Shown here: positions 32,691 to 45,140 of the stretch, piece after piece
Layout of the letters: each line of letters starts with the position of its first letter
Position numbering within the stretch: position 1 is the first letter of the stretch
NCBI RefSeq assembly: GCF_018588945.1
Contig: NZ_JAFIWA010000003.1
Span: forward strand, 124,001-188,000
Length of the DNA: 64,000 nt
Direction: 5' to 3'
Source: Microbacterium flavescens
GTDB taxonomy: Bacteria; Actinomycetota; Actinomycetes; Actinomycetales; Microbacteriaceae
Translations under genes and position numbers: made by a program
Notes under the pieces: model-generated
The model's input: only the letters and a program-made list of their open reading frames with translations
Database searches by the model: none
What the model was told of the DNA's origin: nothing

Positions 32691-33434
32691 TCAGGAAGCC
32701 GTCAGCCGGTAGCCGACGCCGCGCACCGTCTCGATCCATCGCGGGTTCGTGGGCGACTCGCCCAGCTTGCGGCGCAGGTTCGCCACGTGAACCTCGATCG
32801 CCCGCGCGTCGCTGTCGCTGACGAACTCGACGCCGGTGAACTGCTCGCCGCGCAGCATGAGCGCGAGGTCGGACTTGCCGCGCACGCGCCTGCCGGCGGC
32901 CAGGAGGTCGGCGAGGATGTCGAACTCGCTGCGGGTGAGCTCGAGGTCGTCGCCGTCGACGGTCACGATGCGCATGTCGGGGTTGAGCCGGAGTCCCTGG
33001 TGTTCGAGCCAGGCGCCGGTGGTGTCTGATGCCTCGACCGCGGGGACCGCGGCGGCGACGTGATGCCGCGGCCGACGCAGCATCGCGTCGATGCGGGCGC
33101 GCAGCTCGCGCGGGCGGAACGGCTTGGCGACGTAGTCGTCGGCGCCGGCCTCGAGGCCCTGGAGGGCGTCGATCTCCTCGGTGCGGGCACTCAGCATGAC
33201 GATGTAGGTCGTGCTCACCGAGCGGATGCGCTTGGCGGTCTCGAACCCGTCCATGCCCGGCATGTTGACGTCGAGGGTGGTCACGAGAGGCTGGTGCTCG
33301 ACCACCAGGTCGAGTCCGTCCTGGCCGTTGCCCGCGCCATGCACCTCGAATCCGGCCTGCGCGAGCACTGCGGACAGGAGCGAGCGGATGTCCTCCTCGT
33401 CCTCGATGACGACGGCCACGCGCTGTTCTTCCAC
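32691..33434 (-). CDS. OmpR-type response regulator
   Basis: 247 aa. Receiver: acidic pair in VIEDEEDIRS, phospho-Asp in LDVNMPGMDG, Lys in YVAKPFRPRELRARI. The C-terminal winged helix has LTRSEFDILADLLAAGRRV and ARAIEVHVANLRRKLGESPTNPRWIETVRGVGYRL. I chose GTG 33434 because GGAGGA stands 7 nt upstream and a TATCCT -10 lies at 33487-33492; a longer reading from ATG 33536 would add 34 unusual residues. Convergent with the PAS kinase genes and the probable output of that system. Confidence 0.88.
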   Translation of the reverse strand: MEEQRVAVVIEDEEDIRSLLSAVLAQAGFEVHGAGNGQDGLDLVVEHQPLVTTLDVNMPGMDGFETAKRIRSVSTTYIVMLSARTEEIDALQGLEAGADDYVAKPFRPRELRARIDAMLRRPRHHVAAAVPAVEASDTTGAWLEHQGLRLNPDMRIVTVDGDDLELTRSEFDILADLLAAGRRVRGKSDLALMLRGEQFTGVEFVSDSDARAIEVHVANLRRKLGESPTNPRWIETVRGVGYRLTAS

Positions 33435-33841
33435 CGATTCATCCTCCGGCGCCGGCGAGACGAGCTCCGTCTCGCGGACGTCGGTCAGGATATCCCAGAA
33501 CACCGTCTGGAACAGGCGCGGCGCGTCGGCGCTCATGACTTGCACCGTGTTCCGCGCGTGCCGACGCGGATGGGGGTGGCGATCGCCCCCACGATCACCA
33601 CCCCACCGCACCGAGTCCCGACCCCGTCACCCCGCCTCGTCTCCGAGACGGACAGGTGGGTGGCTGGGCATGTGGCCGGCGTCGCAATGCCGCGTCGGTA
33701 GGCCACGTCCCAACCTCCCCAGAGACCCCCACGAAGTCGGTCTTCTTTCGGGTTGTCCTGACGCTACTCGCGCGCGCTCAAGCCACCCTCAGGGCTACCT
33801 CAGGAGCGGCCAAAGGTTGCCGCCCGTGGCATCCTCGTTGC
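33435..33841. other. 407-bp region between the OmpR-type regulator and coaE
   Basis: Apart from the putative regulator promoter (minus-strand TATCCT at 33487-33492) and a weak -10 (CATCCT, 6 nt before the coaE ATG) I see no gene, repeat or RNA. An alternative ATG for the regulator (33536) lies inside; if used, the empty stretch shrinks to 305 bp. Confidence 0.5.
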
Positions 33842-34462
33842 ATGCCTCTCATTGCCCTCACCGGCGGAATCGCGTCGGGGAAGTCCACGATCGGGCGGCG
33901 CCTCGCCGAGCACGGCGCGATCGTCGTCGACGCCGATCAAGTGGTCCGCGACGTGCAGCAGCCGGGGTCGCCCGTGCTCGCGGCGATCGCCGACGAGTTC
34001 GGCGACGGGATGCTGCGAGCCGACGGCTCGCTCGACCGTGCAGTGCTCGGCGGCCGCGTGTTCGGCGACGACGCGGCGGTGAAGCGGCTGAACGCGATCG
34101 TCCACCCCGCCGTGCGCGCCGAATCGGCACGGCGCTTCGGGGAGGCACTGGATGCCGATCCGTCCGCCGTGGTGGTCTACGACGTGCCGCTGCTCGTCGA
34201 GGCGCGCGTCGACGACCCGTGGGACCTCGTCGTCGTGGCACACGCGCCGGCCGACCTCCGTCGCACGCGCCTCGTCGAGCTGCGAGGCATGACCGATGCC
34301 GACGCCGCGGCGCGCATCGCATCGCAGGTGCCCGACGAGGCGCGCCTGGCGATCGCCGACGTCGTGGTCGATACCACCGGCTCCCTCGACGACACGCGGC
34401 GTCAGGTCGACGACCTGTGGGCGGCGCTGCCCGAGCTCCTGGCGGCACGCACGGACCGCTAG
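33842..34462 (+). CDS. coaE: Dephospho-CoA kinase
   Basis: Last step of coenzyme A synthesis, phosphorylating the 3'-OH of dephospho-CoA. 206 aa: P-loop LTGGIASGKSTIGRRLAEHGAIVVDADQVVRDV, substrate region HPAVRAESARRF and VVYDVPLLVEA, lid-like LRRTRLVELRGMTDADAAARIASQ. The frame extends upstream but the motif places the start at MPLIALTGG. Position after rpsA is common in Actinobacteria, although here four genes intervene. It lacks the fused DUF/GrpB domain found in mycobacterial CoaE. Confidence 0.95.
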   Translation: MPLIALTGGIASGKSTIGRRLAEHGAIVVDADQVVRDVQQPGSPVLAAIADEFGDGMLRADGSLDRAVLGGRVFGDDAAVKRLNAIVHPAVRAESARRFGEALDADPSAVVVYDVPLLVEARVDDPWDLVVVAHAPADLRRTRLVELRGMTDADAAARIASQVPDEARLAIADVVVDTTGSLDDTRRQVDDLWAALPELLAARTDR

Positions 34463-34511
34463 GACGAGAAGGGTGCGCGGCGTACCCTGGCACCACACGC
34501 GGAGGTGGCTC

Positions 34512-35120
34512 ATGGGCATGCTGTCGAGGTTCCGGCGCAAGCGGCGCTACGCCGCGCTGAGCGACGAGGAGCGGATCGGCAGGTACGTGTACCTGCTCAA
34601 CACGCTGCCGGCGTCCGTGATCGAGAAGGCGCATGCCTCGGCGTTCAGCGACGTGCCGGCCGAGCGCCGCCGCGAGATGTTCGAGCAGCTGCGCCCCTTC
34701 CTCTCCGACGCGGAGCAGGACGCAGCATCCGACGACCCGACCGTGCTGGCGCGACTCGTCCGCCGCGCGGAGGAGCGGCGGGCCGAGCGCGCCCAGCGCG
34801 CCGGCGAGGCGGAAGCAGGCGATGCGCGCGACGAGGTCGATCCGCGCGCGCTGCTGACGAGCTCCGGCGTGGCCGCCGTCGTCTCGCAGAACTTCCTCCT
34901 GTCCGCAGTGGTCATCACGTACTTCTCCGCGGGAGCGGGATCGCTCGCCATCGCGTCCGAGCCCGGGTGGGTCGGCGAGACCTACGACCCCGGCGCGACC
35001 GCGGCCTTCGACGGCGGCGGGTTCTCGGGCGACTACGGGGGCGGCGGAGGATTCGACGGCGGCGGCTTCGGCGGGGGATTCGACGGAGGGGGCTTCGGCG
35101 GCGGCGACGGAGGCGGCTGA
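34512..35120 (+). CDS. Gly-rich-tailed protein of unknown function
   Basis: 202 aa. Basic N-terminus (MGMLSRFRRKRRYAALSDEERIGRYVYLLNTLPASVIEKAHASAF), a highly charged alpha-helical middle (about residues 60-110), one hydrophobic segment (SQNFLLSAVVITYFSAGAGSLAI), then a C-terminal tail of about 50 residues made mostly of Gly, Phe and Asp (repeats of GGGFDGGGFG type). -10 TACCCT (34483) and ribosome binding site GGAGGT. The layout suggests a membrane-associated protein with a disordered, possibly phase-separating or extracytoplasmic tail. Confidence 0.75.
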   Translation: MGMLSRFRRKRRYAALSDEERIGRYVYLLNTLPASVIEKAHASAFSDVPAERRREMFEQLRPFLSDAEQDAASDDPTVLARLVRRAEERRAERAQRAGEAEAGDARDEVDPRALLTSSGVAAVVSQNFLLSAVVITYFSAGAGSLAIASEPGWVGETYDPGATAAFDGGGFSGDYGGGGGFDGGGFGGGFDGGGFGGGDGGG

Positions 35121-35153
35121 GGCGGGTCCGCCGGCCGCGAACGCCGGCCCCGG

Positions 35154-35175
35154 TGTCGGAGGCTCCGCCTACGCT
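35154..35175 (+). promoter_or_regulatory. PafBC-type promoter of uvrB
   Basis: TGTCGGAG - GCTCCGCC - TACGCT, then 6 nt to the GTG start. It matches the RecA-NDp consensus TTGTCRGTG-N8-TAnnnT and is almost identical to the uvrA promoter (TGTCGGAG, GCCCCGCC, TAAACT). No LexA-type GAAC-N4-GTTC box is seen here. Confidence 0.7.
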
Positions 35176-35181
35176 TGAGGA

Positions 35182-37263
35182 GTGCAAGCCACCCGTTCCG
35201 TGCGCCCGTTCGAGGTCATCAGCGATTACGAGCCGTCCGGAGACCAGCCGCAGGCGATCGCCGACCTCGCCGCCCGCATCAACGCGGGTGAGACCGACGT
35301 CGTGCTGCTCGGCGCGACCGGCACCGGAAAGTCCGCAACGACGGCGTGGCTCATCGAGCAGGTGCAGCGGCCCACCCTGGTGCTCGCGCACAACAAGACG
35401 CTGGCCGCGCAGCTGGCGAACGAGTTCCGCGAGCTCATGCCGAACAATGCGGTCGAGTACTTCGTGAGCTACTACGACTACTACCAGCCCGAGGCCTACG
35501 TCCCGCAGACAGACACCTTCATCGAGAAGGACTCGTCGATCAACGCCGAGGTCGAGCGCCTGCGGCACTCCACGACCAACTCGCTGCTCAGCCGTCGCGA
35601 CGTCGTGGTGGTGAGCACGGTCTCGTGCATCTACGGACTCGGTTCCCCCGAGGAGTACATGCGGGCGATGGTGGCGCTGCAGGTGGGCGAGCGCTACGAC
35701 CGCGACGCCCTCATCCGCAAGTTCATCGCGATGCAGTACAACCGCAACGACGTCGACTTCTCGCGCGGCAACTTCCGCGTGCGCGGCGACACGATCGAGA
35801 TCATCCCGGTGTACGAGGAGTACGCCGTGCGCATCGAGCTCTTCGGCGACGAGATCGAGGCGATCTACATGCTGCACCCGCTCACGGGCGACGTCGTGCA
35901 GCGCCTCGACGCCGTGCCGATCTTCCCGGCCACGCACTATGCGGCCGGCACCGAGACGGTGCAGCGCGCGATCGGCACCATCGAGCACGAGCTCGAGCAG
36001 CGTCTGAAGGAGCTCGAGTCGCAGAACAAGCTGCTCGAGGCGCAGAGGCTCCGCATGCGCACCACCTTCGACCTCGAGATGCTGCAGCAGCTCGGCTTCT
36101 GCTCGGGCATCGAGAACTACTCGCGACACCTCGACGGGCGGCTGCCGGGAGAGCCGCCGCACACGCTGCTCGACTTCTTCCCCGACGACTTCCTCATGGT
36201 CATCGACGAGTCGCACGTGACCGTCCCGCAGATCGGCGCGATGTACGAGGGGGATGCCTCGCGCAAGCGCACCCTGGTCGAGCACGGGTTCCGGCTGCCG
36301 AGCGCGCTCGACAACCGCCCGCTCCGGTTCGACGAGTTCAAGGAGCGCGTCGGCCAGACCGTCTACCTCTCGGCGACGCCCGGCCGCTACGAGATGGGCA
36401 TCGCCGACGGTGTCGTCGAGCAGATCATCCGCCCGACCGGCCTCGTCGACCCGCACATCGTCGTCAAGCCGTCGAAGGGCCAGATCGACGACCTGCTCGA
36501 GGAGATCCGCCTGCGCGCGTCACGCGACGAGCGCGTGCTCGTCACGACACTGACCAAGAAGATGGCCGAAGAGCTCACCGACTTCCTGGGAGAGCACGGG
36601 GTGCGGGTGCGCTACCTCCACTCCGACGTCGACACGCTGCGCCGCGTCGAGCTGCTGAGCGAGCTTCGCTCGGGTGTCTACGACGTGCTCGTGGGCATCA
36701 ACCTGCTGCGCGAGGGACTCGACCTTCCCGAAGTCTCGCTCGTCTCGATCCTCGACGCCGACAAAGAGGGGTTCCTCCGCAGCGGAACATCGCTCATCCA
36801 GACCATCGGCCGTGCGGCGCGCAACGTGTCCGGCGAAGTGCACATGTACGCCGACACCGTGACCGATTCCATGCGCAATGCGATCGAGGAGACCGATCGG
36901 CGGCGCGAGAAGCAGGTCGCCTACAACACCGAGCACGGGATCGACCCGCAGCCTCTCCGCAAGCGCATCGCCGACATCACCGACGCTCTCGCTCGGGAGG
37001 CCTCCGACACCGACGCCATGCTGTCGCGCAAGTCCTCGGCCAAGCTCAAGTCGGGCAAGGGCAAGGCGCCGACCCCTCAGCTGCGGCGTGAGGGGATCGC
37101 AGCCGAGGGCGCCGAGCAGCTCGAGGCGACCATCGCCGACCTCAGCAGTCAGATGCTCTCCGCGGCGGCGGAGCTCAAGTTCGAACTCGCCGCACGCCTG
37201 CGCGATGAGGTGCAGGACATGAAGAAGGAGCTCCGGGCGATGGAGCGCGCGGGGCACGCGTAG
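35182..37263 (+). CDS. uvrB: Excinuclease ABC subunit B
   Basis: 693 aa helicase-like damage-verification subunit of nucleotide excision repair. Walker A GATGTGKS (residues 44-51); damage-binding beta-hairpin region [21 protein letters not shown]; helicase motifs [32 protein letters not shown], and [10 protein letters not shown]-terminal UVR domain ([21 protein letters not shown]) that contacts UvrC. Leaderless GTG start under a PafBC-type promoter. uvrA and uvrC follow about 3-6 kb downstream. Confidence 0.98.
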   Translation: MQATRSVRPFEVISDYEPSGDQPQAIADLAARINAGETDVVLLGATGTGKSATTAWLIEQVQRPTLVLAHNKTLAAQLANEFRELMPNNAVEYFVSYYDYYQPEAYVPQTDTFIEKDSSINAEVERLRHSTTNSLLSRRDVVVVSTVSCIYGLGSPEEYMRAMVALQVGERYDRDALIRKFIAMQYNRNDVDFSRGNFRVRGDTIEIIPVYEEYAVRIELFGDEIEAIYMLHPLTGDVVQRLDAVPIFPATHYAAGTETVQRAIGTIEHELEQRLKELESQNKLLEAQRLRMRTTFDLEMLQQLGFCSGIENYSRHLDGRLPGEPPHTLLDFFPDDFLMVIDESHVTVPQIGAMYEGDASRKRTLVEHGFRLPSALDNRPLRFDEFKERVGQTVYLSATPGRYEMGIADGVVEQIIRPTGLVDPHIVVKPSKGQIDDLLEEIRLRASRDERVLVTTLTKKMAEELTDFLGEHGVRVRYLHSDVDTLRRVELLSELRSGVYDVLVGINLLREGLDLPEVSLVSILDADKEGFLRSGTSLIQTIGRAARNVSGEVHMYADTVTDSMRNAIEETDRRREKQVAYNTEHGIDPQPLRKRIADITDALAREASDTDAMLSRKSSAKLKSGKGKAPTPQLRREGIAAEGAEQLEATIADLSSQMLSAAAELKFELAARLRDEVQDMKKELRAMERAGHA

Positions 37264-37284
37264 GCGGCCGGGTGCTCGGCGCGA

Positions 37285-37536
37285 TCAGGGGCAGTGCATG
37301 AGCGGCTTCGGGCCGCTGCGGTCGAACGTGTGCCGGGTGATCGGTGCGCCGCACAGCGGGCACGCCCGTTCGGCGCGCTCCGACGCCGACGGCGGGGGAG
37401 CGGTCTCGTAGGGTCCGACCGCGGCAGGACCTGCCAGCCGGATCAGCTTCGTGTTGAGGAACGAGTACCAGCCGCCTGCTTCGCGCACGCGCTCCCGCAG
37501 CGGCGGCCGGTGGGTGGGGGCATCCTCATCACGCAT
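37285..37536 (-). CDS. Small zinc-ribbon-like protein
   Basis: 83 aa. A Pro/Arg-rich N-terminal half with GGWYSFLNTKLIRLAG, then a CPLCGAPITRHTF segment and a final HCP: the three Cys plus His could bind one zinc. Leaderless signature on the minus strand (TACACT, 6 nt, ATG). It shares a divergent promoter region with the OhrR-like regulator, whose palindromic operator covers its -10, so it is a likely target of that regulator. Function unknown. Confidence 0.72.
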   Translation of the reverse strand: MRDEDAPTHRPPLRERVREAGGWYSFLNTKLIRLAGPAAVGPYETAPPPSASERAERACPLCGAPITRHTFDRSGPKPLMHCP

Positions 37537-37556
37537 ATCATTAGTGTACTAACGAT
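37537..37556. promoter_or_regulatory. Operator of the OhrR-like regulator
   Basis: ATCATTAGT-GT-ACTAACGAT: 9-bp arms with one mismatch, AT-rich in a GC-rich setting. It overlaps both divergent -10 hexamers (TAGTGT on plus, TACACT on minus), so one bound dimer could silence both genes. Confidence 0.7.
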
Positions 37557-37575
37557 TGACCCGAGAGGATCTCAC

Positions 37576-38043
37576 GTGAGCCAGTCCGCCGCCCCGAGCG
37601 CCGACGAGCTGCTCAAGCTCGACAATCAGGTGTGCTTCGCCCTGGTGACGGCGGCGCGCAACGTCGTGGCGATCTACCGCCCGATCCTCGAGCCCCTCGG
37701 TCTCACGCATCCGCAGTACCTGGTGATGCTGGCGCTCTGGGAGCGATCGCCCCGGTCGCTGCGGGAACTGGCCGATGAGCTCGCGCTCGAACCTGCGACG
37801 CTCTCGCCGCTCGTGAAGCGGCTCGAGGTGCAGGGGCTCGTGTCGAAGGCACGGCGCGATGACGACGAGCGCGTGCTCGACGTCCGGCTGACAGTCGAGG
37901 GTGCGGCCCTGCGCGAACGCGCGCTCGAGGTGCCCGGCCGTGTCATGGCGGGCGTCGGAACGGATGCCGCGTCGCTGATCTCGCTGCGGGACGCGCTCGC
38001 ACCGTTCTCCGGCGCGAGGAGCGGCCACATCACAGGTGCGTGA
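37576..38043 (+). CDS. MarR-family regulator, OhrR-like
   Basis: 155 aa from GTG with an AGAGGA ribosome binding site. The N-terminus LLKLDNQVCFALVTAARN (Cys20) and PILEPLGLTHPQYLVMLALWE match OhrR, whose reactive Cys senses organic hydroperoxides. The winged HTH follows: LRELADELALEPATLSPLVKRLEVQGLVSKARRDDDERVLDVRLT. It appears to have only one conserved Cys, so 1-Cys-type sensing is likely. An ohr peroxidase gene, the usual partner, is not in the vicinity; the divergent 83-aa gene takes its place. Confidence 0.88.
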   Translation: MSQSAAPSADELLKLDNQVCFALVTAARNVVAIYRPILEPLGLTHPQYLVMLALWERSPRSLRELADELALEPATLSPLVKRLEVQGLVSKARRDDDERVLDVRLTVEGAALRERALEVPGRVMAGVGTDAASLISLRDALAPFSGARSGHITGA

Positions 38044-38174
38044 ACTTCTTCTCATGCCTCTGGCCGTGCGGCCCCCCTGAACGTAGGGTCGGAACGGCGT
38101 CCCGACCGCGGTGAACCTGCGTGCCGCGATGCCGGCAACACCGTCGTTCCGATCCAGCACAGAGGAAGCCATCC

Positions 38175-40172
38175 ATGCACATCAGGTCCCACCAAGACCG
38201 TCCGGCCCGGCGCCGCGGTCTCGCCTTCGCGGCGACCGCAGCCACCCTCGCCCTCACCCTCACCGGGGTCGCGTCCGCCTCAGCGGCGCCCAAGGCCCCC
38301 GACACCCCCAAGGGCAAAGCCAACGGGACGTCGGTCGAGATCAACCTCGTCACCGTGAACGACTTCCACGGCCGCATCGAGCAGTCCGGCACCGCCGCCG
38401 GGATCGCGCGGCTGTCGACGGCGGTCAATCAGCTCCGGGCGGAGAACCCGAACACCGTCTTCGCCGCCGCAGGCGACATGATCGGCGCATCGACCTTCAC
38501 GTCCTTCATCCAGGAGGACGTCCCGACCATCGAGGCGCTGAACGCCGCCGGCCTCGATGTGAGCTCGGTGGGCAACCACGAGTTCGACAAGGGCTTCGAC
38601 GACCTGACCGACCGGGTGATGCCCCTCGCCGACTGGGAGTACCTCGGCGCGAACGTCTACGACAGGGTGTCGGGCGACCCCGCTCTGCCGGAGTACTGGA
38701 TCGCCAAGTTCCAGGGCATCCGCGTCGGCTTCGTCGGTGCGGTCACCGATGAGCTGCCGTCGCTCGTGAGCCCGACCGGCATCGAGGACATCACCGTCGG
38801 AAGCCCCGTCGACGCGGCGAACCGCGTCGCGGATCAGCTCAGCGACGGCCGGTCGAACAACGGCGAGGCCGACATCGTCATCATGCTGGTGCACGAGGGC
38901 GCCGCCACCTCGTCCGTCGAGTCCGCGACCGATCCGACGACACGGTTCGGCGACATCGTGCTGAACGCGAACGACAACATCGACGCGATCGTCTCCGGCC
39001 ACACCCACCTCGCGTACAACCACGTGATCGACGGCCGGCCCGTGATCTCGAGCGGCCAGTACGGGGAGCGATTCTCGAACATGGAGATCACCTACGACCG
39101 CAGGTCGAAGTCGATCACCTCCATGGAGAACACGCTGTACACGATGGCGACCGAGGTCAACGCCGCCGGCACGGTGACGGCGTGGCTCACCGAGCCCGAC
39201 CCGGCGATCGTCCCCATCGTGGCCGAGGCGACCGAAGTCGCCAATGAACTCGGAAACGTGATCATCGGCGACACCTCCGCCGCACTCAACCGCGCGCAGC
39301 GACCCGGCACCGTGAACGGCGCACCCGCCCCGGTCGAGAACCGTGGCGGCGAGTCGACGCTCGGCAACTTCGTGGCCGACGTGCAGCTCTGGGCGCTGAA
39401 CGAGGACGGCACCCGCAGCGTCGACATCACCTTCATGAACCCCGGAGGTCTCCGAGCCGACATCAACGCCGGCGACACGACGTACCGCGAGACGGCGAAC
39501 GTGCAGTCGTTCGCGAACACCCTCGTGACGCTCAACATGACCGGGGCGCAGATCAAGGGAGTCCTCGAGGAGCAGTGGCAGCCGGCCGGTGCAAGCCGTC
39601 CGTTCCTGAAGCTCGGCGTGAACGAGGCGCTCACCTACACGTACGACCCGACCGCGCCGCAGGGCTCGCACATCCTCGACATCTACCTCGACGGTGTGCC
39701 GCTCGACCCTGCGGCGACATACTCCGTCGGGGCCAACTCCTTCCTCGCAGGCGGCGGCGACAGCTTCTTCACCTTCCGCGAGGGCACGGGCAAGGCCGAC
39801 AGCGGCAAGATCGACCTCGAGGCGATGGTCGACTACTTCACCGTGTTCGGAAGCGTGGAGCCCGACTACGCCCAGCGCGCAGTGGGCGTGGACCTCGTGA
39901 GCATCGTCGGCGACCAGGTCACCGTCAACCTCTCGTCGCTCGACTTCAGCACGACCGAGCCGAAGGCGGGAACCGTCGCCGTCTCGTTCGACGGAGTCCA
40001 GCTCGCGAGCGCTCCGGTGGACGCGACCTTCCCCGACCCTTCGACGTTCGACGAGATCGGGCGGGCGACGGTGACGTTCACCCTTCCGGCGGGCGCCACC
40101 TCGGAGTCGGAGTTCGTCATCACGACACCGACCGGAACGGTGAGCACGTTCACGCTCGGGGGCGCGCTCTGA
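38175..40172 (+). CDS. Secreted bifunctional metallophosphatase/5'-nucleotidase
   Basis: 665 aa. Signal peptide (RRRGLAFAATAATLALTLTGVASASAA); N-terminal metallophosphoesterase with NDFHGRIE, AGDMIG, VGNHEFDKG and SGHTHLAYN (di-metal ligands); C-terminal 5'-nucleotidase substrate domain (MNPGGLRADI, GQIK-like GAQIKGVLEEQW, SFLAGGGDSFF). The final about 80 residues (SLDFSTTEPKAGTVAVSF) form an extra beta domain. No sortase motif or membrane anchor is visible. It scavenges phosphate and nucleosides outside the cell. -10 TAGGGT at 38084. Confidence 0.93.
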   Translation: MHIRSHQDRPARRRGLAFAATAATLALTLTGVASASAAPKAPDTPKGKANGTSVEINLVTVNDFHGRIEQSGTAAGIARLSTAVNQLRAENPNTVFAAAGDMIGASTFTSFIQEDVPTIEALNAAGLDVSSVGNHEFDKGFDDLTDRVMPLADWEYLGANVYDRVSGDPALPEYWIAKFQGIRVGFVGAVTDELPSLVSPTGIEDITVGSPVDAANRVADQLSDGRSNNGEADIVIMLVHEGAATSSVESATDPTTRFGDIVLNANDNIDAIVSGHTHLAYNHVIDGRPVISSGQYGERFSNMEITYDRRSKSITSMENTLYTMATEVNAAGTVTAWLTEPDPAIVPIVAEATEVANELGNVIIGDTSAALNRAQRPGTVNGAPAPVENRGGESTLGNFVADVQLWALNEDGTRSVDITFMNPGGLRADINAGDTTYRETANVQSFANTLVTLNMTGAQIKGVLEEQWQPAGASRPFLKLGVNEALTYTYDPTAPQGSHILDIYLDGVPLDPAATYSVGANSFLAGGGDSFFTFREGTGKADSGKIDLEAMVDYFTVFGSVEPDYAQRAVGVDLVSIVGDQVTVNLSSLDFSTTEPKAGTVAVSFDGVQLASAPVDATFPDPSTFDEIGRATVTFTLPAGATSESEFVITTPTGTVSTFTLGGAL

Positions 40173-40192
40173 CCTTCTTCGCATGACGTGCG

Positions 40193-40223
40193 GATGCCGC
40201 GGGGGCTCGCACCCCGCGGCATC
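40193..40223 (+). terminator. Terminator after the 5'-nucleotidase gene
   Basis: Perfect 12-bp arms GATGCCGCGGGG / CCCCGCGGCATC with a 7-nt loop, 21 bp after the stop codon. It separates the nucleotidase transcript from the uvrA promoter. Confidence 0.85.
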
Positions 40224-40274
40224 GGCAGGTGCTCGTCTGGAAGAAGCCAGTGAAGGCGGGGACTCCGAGTCCGA

Positions 40275-40296
40275 TGTCGGAGGCCCCGCCTAAACT
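40275..40296 (+). promoter_or_regulatory. PafBC-type promoter of uvrA
   Basis: TGTCGGAG - GCCCCGCC - TAAACT, then 6 nt to the GTG start. It matches the RecA-NDp consensus. Directly upstream is an additional perfect inverted repeat, GGACTC-C-GAGTCC (40260-40272), absent at uvrB. Confidence 0.7.
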
Positions 40297-40302
40297 TGTC
40301 TG

Positions 40303-43203
<2,901 letters not shown>

Positions 43204-43207
43204 CCCG

Positions 43208-45115
43208 ATGGCACGCACCGCACCCACGGTCGCCTACAAGCCGAAGCCGGGCGAGATCCCGACGAACCCGGGCGTCTACCGCTTCCGCGATGCCGACGGG
43301 CGTGTGCTGTACGTCGGCAAGGCCAAGAACCTGCGTGCGCGGCTCTCGAACTACTTCGCACCGCTGCACACGCTGCACGAGCGCACGCGCCGCATGGTGA
43401 CGACGGCCGCGTCCGTCGAGTGGACGGTCGTCTCGAGCGACGTCGACTCGCTGCAGCTGGAGTACATGTGGATCAAGGAGTTCGATCCGCCCTTCAACGT
43501 GCGATACCGCGACGACAAGTCGTATCCGTTCATGGCGATCACCCTCGGTGACGAGGCGCCGCGCGTGATCGTCACGCGCAACCGCCGGATCCCGGGGGCG
43601 AAGTACTTCGGTCCGTACCCGAAGGTGTGGGCCGTCCACGACACGATCGACCTGATGATCAAGGTCTTCCCGATCCGCACGTGCAGCGACTCCTCGTACA
43701 AGAAGGCCATGGCCTCCGGACGGCCGTGCTTCCCCGGGCAGATCGGCCGGTGCGGCGGACCCTGCTCGATGAAGGTCACGATTGAGGAGCACCGCGCGAT
43801 CGTCGAGGACTTCGTCGCGTTCATGGCCGGCGGCGACCAGCGCTTCCGCAAGGAGCTCACCGCTCGCATGAAGGAGGCGTCGGCGGCCATGGACTACGAG
43901 GCCGCAGCCCTGTACCGCGACCGGCTCCAGGCGATCGATGCGGTGCTCAACAAGAGCGCGCTCGTCCTGGCGCCCGACACGGACGCCGACCTGTTCGGCA
44001 TCGCGGAGGACGAGCTGGCTGCGACCGTGCAGCACTTCGTGATCCGCGGCGGCCGCGTGCGCGGGGTCCGGGCGACGACGATCGAGAAGGAGCTCGACAT
44101 CACCGGCGGCGATCTGGTCGACCAGGTGCTGCAGCGCACCTACGGCAACGCCGCGGGCGCGGACATCCCGCGACAGGTGCTCGTTCCCGCGATGCCCGAC
44201 GACGCGGACGACCTCGAGGAGTGGCTGCGCGAGCGCCGCGGCAAGTCGGTCACGATCCAAGTCGCGCAGCGCGGGCGCAAGGCCGAGCTCATGAAGACGG
44301 CCACCCTCAACGCCCAGCAGGCGCTGATGCTGCACAAGACGCGCCGCACGAGCGACTACGTCGCCCGCACGCAGGCGCTCACCGACCTCCAGGAGGCGCT
44401 CGACCTGGCGGAGGCGCCGCTGCGCATCGAGTGCTTCGACGTCTCGCATCTCGGCGGCACGAACGTCGTGGCCTCGATGGTCGTCTTCGAGGACGGCCTG
44501 CCGCGCAAAGACCAGTACCGCTCGTTCGGCGTGCCCGAGACCACCGACGACACCGACTCGCTCTACCAGGTGCTCCGACGCCGGCTGGCCTACCTCGACC
44601 GTCCCGACGACGACGTGCCGCCGCCCGCCGACGCGACCGCCGACGGCGAGGTCGTCACCGAGCGGCGCCGCGCGCGCTTCGCGTACCGGCCGCAGCTGCT
44701 CGTCGTCGACGGTGGCAAGCCGCAGGTCGAGGCGGCCGCCCGTGCGCTGCGCGACGCCGGCCATGAGGAGATCGCCCTCTGCGGCATCGCGAAGCGGCTC
44801 GAGGAGGTCTGGCTGCCGGGGGAGGAGTACCCGGTGATCCTGCCTCGCACGTCCGAGTCGCTCTACCTGCTGCAGCGCCTGCGCGACGAGGCGCACCGCT
44901 TCGCCATCGGTCATCAGCGCCGGCGGCGCCGTCGCGACATCCAGAGCGTGCTCTCGGAGGTGCCCGGCCTGGGTGATGCGCGCATCAAGGCTCTGCTGCG
45001 TCACTTCGGCTCGGTCGCCGCGCTCAAGGAGGCGACACCGGATCAGATCGAGGCGCTGCCCGGCGTCGGTCCGAAGCTGGCCGCGTCGATCCATGCGCAC
45101 CTCTCCGCTCGGTAG
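43208..45115 (+). CDS. uvrC: Excinuclease ABC subunit C
   Basis: 635 aa dual-incision nuclease. GIY-YIG domain for the 3' cut ([27 protein letters not shown]), central UVR domain ([30 protein letters not shown]), RNase H-like domain for the 5' cut ([24 protein letters not shown] and [10 protein letters not shown]), C-terminal tandem HhH ([25 protein letters not shown]). ATG 4 bp after uvrA: same operon. The last codons contain the promoter of rapZ (TAGGGT overlaps the stop). Confidence 0.98.
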   Translation: MARTAPTVAYKPKPGEIPTNPGVYRFRDADGRVLYVGKAKNLRARLSNYFAPLHTLHERTRRMVTTAASVEWTVVSSDVDSLQLEYMWIKEFDPPFNVRYRDDKSYPFMAITLGDEAPRVIVTRNRRIPGAKYFGPYPKVWAVHDTIDLMIKVFPIRTCSDSSYKKAMASGRPCFPGQIGRCGGPCSMKVTIEEHRAIVEDFVAFMAGGDQRFRKELTARMKEASAAMDYEAAALYRDRLQAIDAVLNKSALVLAPDTDADLFGIAEDELAATVQHFVIRGGRVRGVRATTIEKELDITGGDLVDQVLQRTYGNAAGADIPRQVLVPAMPDDADDLEEWLRERRGKSVTIQVAQRGRKAELMKTATLNAQQALMLHKTRRTSDYVARTQALTDLQEALDLAEAPLRIECFDVSHLGGTNVVASMVVFEDGLPRKDQYRSFGVPETTDDTDSLYQVLRRRLAYLDRPDDDVPPPADATADGEVVTERRRARFAYRPQLLVVDGGKPQVEAAARALRDAGHEEIALCGIAKRLEEVWLPGEEYPVILPRTSESLYLLQRLRDEAHRFAIGHQRRRRRRDIQSVLSEVPGLGDARIKALLRHFGSVAALKEATPDQIEALPGVGPKLAASIHAHLSAR

Positions 45116-45140
45116 GGTGGTCAGGACGACGGGGGTGGTC

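Noticed and set aside
33435..33536. Longer N-terminus for the OmpR-type regulator from ATG 33536
   Set aside because: The extra 34 residues do not resemble a receiver domain, and GGAGGA lies 7 nt before GTG 33434. Kept only as an alternative.
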